NCBI GenBank assembly: GCA_025934545.1
Contig: JAICXV010000240.1
Location: 1 to 5,119 of the forward strand
Direction: 5' to 3'
Length of the DNA: 5,119 nucleotides
Source: Verrucomicrobiia bacterium
GTDB taxonomy: Bacteria; Verrucomicrobiota; Verrucomicrobiia; Limisphaerales; Palsa-1400
In this document: in pieces, positions 1-5,119 of the stretch
How the letters are laid out: the number at the start of each line of letters is the position of its first letter
Position numbering within the stretch: position 1 is the first letter of the stretch
Program-made: the position numbers and the translations under genes
The notes under the pieces: model-generated
Told to the model about the DNA's origin: nothing
The model's database searches: none
What the model saw: the letters and a program-made list of their open reading frames with translations, nothing else

Positions 1-834
1 ATTGTCGGTGTTAAAGCAAAGGACAAAACCGGCGCAGTCACCGAATATCGCGCCCCAATCACCCTCGACTGTTCCGGCAAGGAAGCCTTTGCCGCCTCGC
101 GCAACAACTGGCGCACGCGCGATCCGTTTCTGAACAAAGTTGCCGTTTGGACTTATTACAAAGGCGCCAAGCGCGACGAAGGCATTGAAGAAGGCGCAAC
201 CACCGTCGCCTACGTCCCTGAAAAAGGCTGGTTTTGGTACATTCCGCTGCACAGCGACATCGTCAGCGTCGGCGTGGTTGCCGAAGGAAAATATCTGACT
301 CGCGACGGCGTGCGCGAACCCGAAAAAATCCTTCTGCGCGAAGTCGAACAAAACGCCTGGATCAAAGAACATATTTCCCACGGCAAACAGACCGGCCCGT
401 ATTACCTGACCAACGAATACACCCATCATGCCCGCCATTGCGGCTCCGAAGGTTTGTTGCTCGTCGGCGATGCCTTCTGCTTTTTGGACCCGGTTTTTTC
501 GTCGGGCATGATGCTTGCATTGAAAAGCGGTATCATGGCCGCTGATGCCATTGACGAAGGATTGCGTGCCAACGATCTGTCTCCGTGCCGATTTGAAAAA
601 TATTCTGCGACCCTGCGCGAAGGCGTCGAAAACATGCGCAAACTGATATACGCTTTCTACAATCCGAAGTTCAGTTTCCGCCAGGTGACCGACAAATATC
701 CCGATGCCGTCGGTTGGATTACCGATTGTCTTTCTGGCGACGTGAATAAAGATTTCTCCGAATTGTGGAAGTGCATTGAAGAATTTGTTCCGCTCCCCGA
801 AGCGTTGCCCGTCGGCGCGCCGTTATTGAAATAG
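1..834 (+). CDS. Flavin-dependent halogenase-like FAD oxidoreductase, C-terminal part (5' end outside window)
   Basis: The frame is open from the first base to a TAG at 832-834, giving 277 residues with no start, so the N-terminus lies off the left edge. What is seen: a DCSGK segment near residues 24-28 that fits the Asp/Ser-Gly strand found in FAD oxidoreductases of this fold. WFWYIP at residues 77-82 fits the WxWxIP halogenase signature. GDA at 156-158 is followed by FLDPVFSSG at 161-169, which fits both the FAD-contacting GDA region and the Fx.Px.Sx.G halogenase motif. Family knowledge: such enzymes use FADH2, oxygen and halide to halogenate electron-rich aromatic substrates, through a catalytic lysine that here would lie upstream of the window. 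The FLDPVFSSG type resembles phenol/pyrrole (PltA, CmlS-like) members more than free-tryptophan halogenases. Related flavoproteins of unknown substrate are common in Planctomycetota and Verrucomicrobiota, so halogenation itself is inferred. A plain FAD monooxygenase or geranylgeranyl-reductase-like enzyme is the alternative. Confidence 0.85.
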   Translation: MVGVKAKDKTGAVTEYRAPITLDCSGKEAFAASRNNWRTRDPFLNKVAVWTYYKGAKRDEGIEEGATTVAYVPEKGWFWYIPLHSDIVSVGVVAEGKYLTRDGVREPEKILLREVEQNAWIKEHISHGKQTGPYYLTNEYTHHARHCGSEGLLLVGDAFCFLDPVFSSGMMLALKSGIMAADAIDEGLRANDLSPCRFEKYSATLREGVENMRKLIYAFYNPKFSFRQVTDKYPDAVGWITDCLSGDVNKDFSELWKCIEEFVPLPEALPVGAPLLK

Positions 835-848
835 CGCAAACACCAGAC

Positions 849-3800
849 TTGGCTCAGTCACGGCCTGCTTCTAAAATCGAAGCGGTGAATCCGTATTTCT
901 TCAGAAATTGTTTGTCGCGGATTCGCTATGTCGCGATCGTAATTATTTTTGCTGCTTTCGCTTCCAGCGCTCAACGCAGTTCCAATTGGCGCGTCTATCG
1001 CGCTTCCGATGGATTACAGGATTCCGTTTGCACTGGCATCAGCCTCAGCGCTCGCGGCGGTATTTGGGTCAATCATCCCGACCGCAGCCGCTTGAGCTGG
1101 CTGGACGGTTACGATGTCCGCAAAATTACTTTGCCCGGCAGTTCCGCCGCGCATATCTACGAAGGCCGCGCCGGCCAGATTTGGTCCGTCTACAGCGGCG
1201 GCGTCCAGGAATTCAAAGAAGGCGCGTGGATTCGTTATCCCTTAAAAGATTTCACCGCTAAAATCGACCTCGGCCTTTTACCTTTGCGACAAGGTCAGGT
1301 CCTTGTTTTAACGCCTGAACGGTTGCTCTCATTTAGCAGCGAACCCGCACCCGAAACTTCCGTCATCCGTGAAGCAAAACTCACACGCATCGGCTCTTTC
1401 ACCCAACTCACCCGCAGCCGCGATGGCGGCGCATGGATCGCCGCCAAAAATGGCATTGGAAAATTCACTTCGTTGCGACCTCTTGATGCAACCACGGCTT
1501 TTGAAGAACATATCGCTCCTGCCGACCTCGGCGCGGAAAACTTTTCGGCACTTACGGAAGATGACAGCGGCGTCACCTGCGTTGCACGATCGACCCGCGA
1601 TGGGAAAAAAATAATCGTCCATTGGGACCAGAGCGGCTGGACGATCTTACCCACATTGATCAATGACGTGCTTCAATCATGGCGGTCCAATGACGATACC
1701 TATTGGGAACTCGCTCCATTTTCGTTGGTCCACCTGCACAAACAAGGTGGCGAATGGCACTTCGAAGACGAATTGTTGGCCGCTCAATATTACGAAGCCG
1801 TCGTTGAGCCCAACGGTGTTTTTTACGTCGCGACTTCAGAAGGCTTTTATCGCTACGCACCGTTGATTTGGCAAAATGTTCCGGAGCCTGATGCGCTCGT
1901 CGCGCCGGTCGCATTGGCGGCCAGTTCGCAACAAGGTGTCTGGTGCACAACCGCGACCAGCCTGCATTCATTCGATGGCAGCTCGTGGCACTCCTATCCT
2001 TTTCCGCAACCACTGCACGGCGCCACCTCCGCTGGTGAAGTCCTTGTCGAATTACCCAATCAACGGCTGCTCGTCGGCACCCCGTCGTTATTGTTCAACT
2101 TCGATCCGGGTACGCGCTCGTTTATCCCAGTACAGCCTCCAGCCGGTGATCACGTCAAAATGCTGGGCCTTCTGAAAGACGGCATTGCGTGTTTCCTCGT
2201 TCATTCCCACACCAACGCCTCCGCCATTTATCTCCAGACATTCGACGGCCAACAATTCCGTCCATTCGTCGATGTTCCTGCCAACGCCGGCATCGGCTCC
2301 GATGTTCATTACATCTTCGTTGCGCAAAACGGCGCGCTTTGGGTTGTCGGCGACAAAGCCGCCAGCTTCCTGCTCGACGGCAAATGGCAGCAAACCGATC
2401 CCGGAAACGGTGCCTCCGGTCAAATCGTCGCCATGATTGACGTTGGCCAGAACAAAGTCTGGGCGGCGGCGGGCGACCGCATCCTCCAATTCAATGGCAA
2501 AGACTGGGCCGTCGTGCAGGCCGGTTTTGACCGCGTCAACGGCATGTTTAAAGCGCGCGACGGTAGCATTTGGGTCGCGAATAATAACGGCGTCCATCGC
2601 GCCTTTAAGGGCGATTGGATTGAAAACGGATTCGAAGAAGGCCTCAGCAGCCTCGCCGTCCGCCAGGTCATCGAAGATTCGCAAGGTCACGTCTGGGCCG
2701 CGACCGCCCGCAGCCTCAACCTCTACCATCCCGAAGCGGACAACGATCCGCCTGAAGCCGTCATCCAGCCCATTCCGCCGGAATCAATTTCAACCGACGG
2801 CAACGTCACCGTCGATTTTATCGCTCACGATCGTTGGAAACAAACGTTCGCCGATCGTCTCCTTTATGCCTATCGCATTGACGAACAGGATTGGTCGCCG
2901 ATGCGCGGCGAACACTCCATTCATTTCGGCGACCTTGCTGGTGGCAAACATTTTTTCCAGGCTCGCGCCATGGACCGCAACTGGAATGTTGACCCGAAAC
3001 CGGCGTTGCTCGAATTTTTCGTGCCCGTCCCGTGGTTCCGGGAAACGCGCCTGGTGCTCATCGGCAGTGCGGCCGCTTTGGCCGTGCTGTTCTTTGCGGG
3101 CCTCGCCTTCAATCGTCATCGCCAATTGGTGCGCAGCTACGCCGAGGTCGAAAAAATCGTCGACCAACGCACGCGCGAATTGGAAAAAGCAAACCGCGAA
3201 CTTTTTCAAAGCCAAAAAATGAACGCGCTCGGCACGCTCGCGGCCGGCATCGCACACGACTTCAATAGCATTCTGTCCATTATCAAAGGCTCCGCCCAGA
3301 TCATCGAATCAAACGTCGAAAAGCCGGAAAAAATCCGCACGCGGGTCGAGCGCATCAACACCGCCGTCGATCAGGGCGCGGGCATCGTCAAAGCCATGCT
3401 CGGTTTTAGCCGGTCGTCCGATCATCAGGTGACTCATTGCGACTTGAACCACTTGATGGAAGAAACGATTCGCCTGTTAGGCGACCGTTTCCAGCGCGAT
3501 GTCGAAGTCAAATTGGAACCCGCGCCGAACCTGCGCCCGGTCTGCGTCGTCCAGGATTTCGTCCAACAGATTGTTTTAAACTTCATCCTCAACGCTGCCG
3601 ACGCCATGCCCGCCTCCGGCAAAATCGTCGTCAGCACTCGCGCCCTCGACCATCTTCCAGCCGACATGGCGTTGTCGCCGGAACCGGCCGCGCACTACGC
3701 CTGCGTTGAGGTGCAGGATTTTGGCGCCGGAATTGCGCCCGACATCATGCCGCGTATTTTCGAACCGTTCTTCTCGACAAAATCCCTCTCTACAAAACGC

Positions 3801-3923
3801 GGCACGGGTCTTGGCCTTTCCATGGCTTACGAACTGGCCAAAGAAATGAAATGCGGCCTGGCCGTCCGATCCACTGTGGGCGAGGGGAGCACTTTTACCC
3901 TTATCGTCCCCGTAAACCCCTAG
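849..3923 (+). CDS. Two-component sensor histidine kinase with periplasmic beta-propeller and Y_Y_Y domains
   Basis: A membrane sensor kinase, numbered here from the TTG at 849. A signal peptide or N-terminal helix runs over about 22-42 (basic LSRIRY, hydrophobic VAIVIIFAAFA, then SSA-Q). The periplasmic sensor, about 43-630, carries propeller-type G-x-(I/V/L/A)-W repeats at W73, W112, W196, W365, W498, W538, W575 and W616. A Y_Y_Y domain follows (about 631-730, including YAYRIDEQDW). A membrane helix at 735-755 leads into a coiled coil at about 757-795. The HisKA H-box is AGIAHDFNSIL with phospho-acceptor H803. The ATPase has an N-box with N911 and N915, a G1 box DFGAG at 957-961, an F-box FEPFFSTK at 971-978 and a G2 box GTGLGLSM at 985-992. 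It ends at 1024 without a receiver domain, so it needs a separate response regulator, and none is visible. The ligand is unknown; related propeller sensors in Bacteroidota detect glycans. The start is uncertain: no in-frame ATG is nearby, and GTG at 885 or TTG at 912 would also keep the signal peptide. No strong ribosome binding site marks any of them. Confidence 0.93.
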   Translation: MAQSRPASKIEAVNPYFFRNCLSRIRYVAIVIIFAAFASSAQRSSNWRVYRASDGLQDSVCTGISLSARGGIWVNHPDRSRLSWLDGYDVRKITLPGSSAAHIYEGRAGQIWSVYSGGVQEFKEGAWIRYPLKDFTAKIDLGLLPLRQGQVLVLTPERLLSFSSEPAPETSVIREAKLTRIGSFTQLTRSRDGGAWIAAKNGIGKFTSLRPLDATTAFEEHIAPADLGAENFSALTEDDSGVTCVARSTRDGKKIIVHWDQSGWTILPTLINDVLQSWRSNDDTYWELAPFSLVHLHKQGGEWHFEDELLAAQYYEAVVEPNGVFYVATSEGFYRYAPLIWQNVPEPDALVAPVALAASSQQGVWCTTATSLHSFDGSSWHSYPFPQPLHGATSAGEVLVELPNQRLLVGTPSLLFNFDPGTRSFIPVQPPAGDHVKMLGLLKDGIACFLVHSHTNASAIYLQTFDGQQFRPFVDVPANAGIGSDVHYIFVAQNGALWVVGDKAASFLLDGKWQQTDPGNGASGQIVAMIDVGQNKVWAAAGDRILQFNGKDWAVVQAGFDRVNGMFKARDGSIWVANNNGVHRAFKGDWIENGFEEGLSSLAVRQVIEDSQGHVWAATARSLNLYHPEADNDPPEAVIQPIPPESISTDGNVTVDFIAHDRWKQTFADRLLYAYRIDEQDWSPMRGEHSIHFGDLAGGKHFFQARAMDRNWNVDPKPALLEFFVPVPWFRETRLVLIGSAAALAVLFFAGLAFNRHRQLVRSYAEVEKIVDQRTRELEKANRELFQSQKMNALGTLAAGIAHDFNSILSIIKGSAQIIESNVEKPEKIRTRVERINTAVDQGAGIVKAMLGFSRSSDHQVTHCDLNHLMEETIRLLGDRFQRDVEVKLEPAPNLRPVCVVQDFVQQIVLNFILNAADAMPASGKIVVSTRALDHLPADMALSPEPAAHYACVEVQDFGAGIAPDIMPRIFEPFFSTKSLSTKRGTGLGLSMAYELAKEMKCGLAVRSTVGEGSTFTLIVPVNP

Positions 3924-3945
3924 CGCATTAAATCGGCGTTGAACC

Positions 3946-3973
3946 TTGAAGTTTGGATTTTAGCCCGTAGACT
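3946..3973 (+). promoter_or_regulatory. Possible sigma-70-type promoter for tRNA-Pro
   Basis: TTGAAG at 3946-3951 and TAGACT at 3968-3973 each match four of six bases of the -35 and -10 consensus, with a 16-base spacer. Transcription would begin around 3980, just before the mature tRNA 5' end at 3983. The matches are modest and another hexamer, TTGAAC, sits at 3939-3944, so this is a guess supported mainly by position in the 59-base gap between the kinase stop and the tRNA. Confidence 0.25.
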
Positions 3974-3982
3974 GGTTGCGTT

Positions 3983-4060
3983 CGGAGCGTAGCTCAGCCT
4001 GGCTAGAGCACTTGCTTTGGGAGCAAGACGTCGCAGGTTCGAATCCTGTCGCTCCGACCA
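3983..4060 (+). tRNA. tRNA-Pro (anticodon UGG)
   Basis: The 78 bases fold as a complete cloverleaf. The acceptor stem CGGAGCG pairs with CGCTCCG over seven base pairs. The D stem is GCTC/GAGC with a GG pair in the loop. The anticodon stem is CTTGC/GCAAG around the loop TTTGGGA, which places TGG at positions 34-36 and G at 37. The variable loop is ACGTC. The T stem GCAGG/CCTGT (one G-U pair) holds the loop TTCGAAT. The discriminator base is A and the CCA end is encoded. UGG reads CCA and, by wobble, other proline codons. The C1-G72 pair and A73 are the normal bacterial proline identity elements. A T-rich run (TTTTCTTTTC, 4061-4070) follows the CCA directly and could help termination or 3' processing. 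The next gene starts 39 bases downstream on the same strand. Confidence 0.97.
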
Positions 4061-4099
4061 TTTTCTTTTCACGGGCGTACCAATCCGGATCGTTGATCT

Positions 4100-4921
4100 A
4101 TGAAACTCGGCATCATCAACAGCGCATTTCATCAGGCGGGCGTCGACACCGCAACCGGGCTCAAACATATTTCACGCATCGGTTTTGACTGTGTCGACGT
4201 CTTTACCGAAGCGGTCGGCATTTCCAAATCGGAAGTCAAACTCGTCGCCAACGCCTGCGCGAAATATAATCTGCCGATTGTTTCGTTGCCGGTCGTCGCT
4301 GTCGGCCTCATCGACATGAGCGAGCCGGTCCGCGAATTTCATTTGGAACGCTGCAAGCGATACATCGACCTCGCGCGCGCTTGGGACGCAAAAAATATTC
4401 TGCTCGTTCTTGGCGAATACATCTGGCAACGCGAAGTCATCCCGCCGCAAGTTCAATGGGATTGGGCGCTCGAAATGTGCCGTCGACTCGGTGATTACGC
4501 CGACAAAAAGAACATCGACATCGCTCTCGAGCTTGAGCCTTTCCGGCTCAGCCTTCTCAATAGCGTTCCGTCGATGCGCAAATTTGTCGACGAATGCAAT
4601 CATCCCCGTGTTCGCGCCAATATCGACATCAGCCATCTCGTTTTATCCGACACCAGTCCGGCCGATCTCAAGCAACTCAAGGGCAGGGCGATTCACGTTC
4701 ACTTGAGCGACTGCGACGGCAAAGTCCATGGCGACCTTCCGCCCGGACGCGGCGTCGTTAAATTCGAGCCGTATTTGCAGGCGATCAAGGAACTGAAGAT
4801 CGACGGCGTTGTTTCAATCGAACTGGAATTTGCGCCAGACCCTTCGAAAATTGTCGAGTGGGTCGAAGAAGCTTACCGCGAAACGGCCAAGCTGATGGAT
4901 TTAGTCGGCCTGCGCGGCTAG
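4100..4921 (+). CDS. Sugar phosphate isomerase/epimerase (xylose isomerase-like TIM barrel)
   Basis: A 273-residue protein of the AP endonuclease 2/xylose isomerase-like TIM-barrel family, which is full length for the family. It is soluble, with no signal peptide or membrane segment. It opens with the typical first strand MKLGIINSAF. Four probable divalent-metal ligands sit in the expected order: E146 in LELEPF, D176 in NIDISH, H201 in HVHLSD and E241 in SIELEF. H179, three residues after D176, matches the D-x-x-H spacing of the D-tagatose/D-psicose 3-epimerases, where this histidine contacts substrate. The loop after H201 (CDGKVHGDLPPGRG) lacks an arginine at the position used by those ketose 3-epimerases, so the substrate is probably different. 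I cannot assign it; inositol or sugar-acid catabolism is possible. The ATG at 4100 has no clear Shine-Dalgarno sequence. The gene lies 39 bases after tRNA-Pro and may be read from the tRNA promoter. Confidence 0.88.
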   Translation: MKLGIINSAFHQAGVDTATGLKHISRIGFDCVDVFTEAVGISKSEVKLVANACAKYNLPIVSLPVVAVGLIDMSEPVREFHLERCKRYIDLARAWDAKNILLVLGEYIWQREVIPPQVQWDWALEMCRRLGDYADKKNIDIALELEPFRLSLLNSVPSMRKFVDECNHPRVRANIDISHLVLSDTSPADLKQLKGRAIHVHLSDCDGKVHGDLPPGRGVVKFEPYLQAIKELKIDGVVSIELEFAPDPSKIVEWVEEAYRETAKLMDLVGLRG

Positions 4922-4925
4922 ACCA

Positions 4926-5119
4926 TTAACGTTTCAACCAACGCGCGAACCGATCGAGATCAGTCATGTCGATTCTGCTCAACGCACCGTGCGGGCACGC
5001 CCGTTGGCACGCCGGTCCGCCAATCTGCTCCACGCACAAATCGCACTTCGTCGCCTTGGCAATCGGCTTCATTTCATTATCGAGCATGAGCACGCCGCGC
5101 CGGTCGCGGACTTCCACCA
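4926..5119 (-). CDS. [4Fe-4S] ferredoxin-type iron-sulfur protein, C-terminal part (5' end outside window)
   Basis: The minus-strand frame is open from the right edge to a TAA at 4928-4926. The GTG at 5117-5115 could be read as a start but probably lies inside a longer gene. The visible 63 residues hold a cysteine set C25, C28, C37 and C41 (numbered from that GTG), arranged C-x2-C-x8-C-x3-C-P in KCDLC...GGPAC...ACPHGA. This layout matches a cluster-binding site of the multi-cluster ferredoxin subunits (DmsB, HycB, CooF, HydN type), where the CxxC and CxxxCP halves usually share clusters with a second cysteine set, presumably encoded off the edge. The role would be electron transfer between a redox enzyme and its partner; the partner is not visible. 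After the cysteines comes a short polar tail (about residues 49-63). The gene converges on the isomerase with 4 bases between stop codons. A stand-alone ferredoxin or the tail of a larger fused protein are both possible. Confidence 0.8.
   Translation of the reverse strand, partial: VEVRDRRGVLMLDNEMKPIAKATKCDLCVEQIGGPACQRACPHGALSRIDMTDLDRFARWLKR

Noticed and set aside
2088..2729. 213-codon open frame on the minus strand inside the kinase gene.
   Set aside because: It is an antisense shadow of a gene with strongly C/G-ending codons. It has no recognisable domain, and the plus-strand frame carries clear propeller repeats throughout.
2437..3222. 261-codon plus-strand open frame overlapping the kinase in another frame.
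   Set aside because: Its composition (rich in Arg, Ser, Pro, Thr) is that of a frame-shifted reading. The true frame here encodes the last propeller blades, the Y_Y_Y domain and the membrane helix.
3882..3911. GGGGA/TCCCC inverted match near the end of the kinase gene as a possible terminator.
   Set aside because: The stem is only five pairs with a loop of about twenty bases, it lies inside the coding region, and no T-run follows.
3983..4060. tRNA-Pro as an integration site for a mobile element.
   Set aside because: No integrase gene and no second copy of the tRNA 3' end is visible in the window, and flanking genes look like core chromosome.
3920..4188. Open frames on both strands across the tRNA (70 and 82 codons) with peptides such as SSAWLEHLLWEQDVAGSNPVAP and its minus-strand counterpart.
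   Set aside because: These are the familiar spurious translations of a tRNA gene. The DNA here folds as a complete tRNA-Pro.
4926..5117. Treating the GTG at 5117 as the true start of a 63-residue small ferredoxin.
   Set aside because: Only one four-cysteine set would be present with an incomplete fold. The frame is open to the window edge, so a truncated longer gene is more likely.

Overview
This 5.1 kb window reads as ordinary chromosomal DNA from a bacterium of moderately high GC content. It holds four protein genes, two of them cut by the window edges, and one tRNA. The organism is most likely in the PVC group, and a Verrucomicrobiota lineage is my best guess. That inference rests on the type of halogenase-like flavoprotein at the left edge, the very large propeller plus Y_Y_Y sensor kinase, and the lack of clear Shine-Dalgarno sequences before the genes whose starts are visible. 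There is no marker gene here that settles the taxonomy.

Layout, left to right. (1) Positions 1-834, plus strand: the C-terminal 277 residues of a flavin-dependent halogenase-like oxidoreductase, with both halogenase signature motifs in view but the FAD-binding N-terminus and the catalytic lysine off the left edge. (2) Positions 849-3923, plus strand: a sensor histidine kinase of about 1,000 residues. It has a signal peptide, a long beta-propeller sensor region, a Y_Y_Y domain, one membrane helix, a coiled coil, and a complete HisKA/HATPase_c core with no receiver domain. (3) Positions 3983-4060, plus strand: tRNA-Pro with anticodon UGG and an encoded CCA end. (4) Positions 4100-4921, plus strand: a TIM-barrel sugar phosphate isomerase/epimerase with the expected metal-binding residues. 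(5) Positions 4926-5119, minus strand: the C-terminal end of a [4Fe-4S] ferredoxin-type protein, convergent with the isomerase and separated from it by only 4 bases.

The halogenase-like gene and the kinase lie close together on one strand and may share a transcript. The tRNA and the isomerase are 39 bases apart and may also be co-transcribed. Nothing in the window shows that these genes form one pathway. No response regulator is present for the kinase, and no biosynthetic partners are visible for the halogenase. I found no mobile element, CRISPR array, attachment-site duplication or obvious new system. The points most worth checking are the uncharacterised halogenase, the orphan propeller kinase with its non-ATG start, and the very tight convergent junction at the right end.
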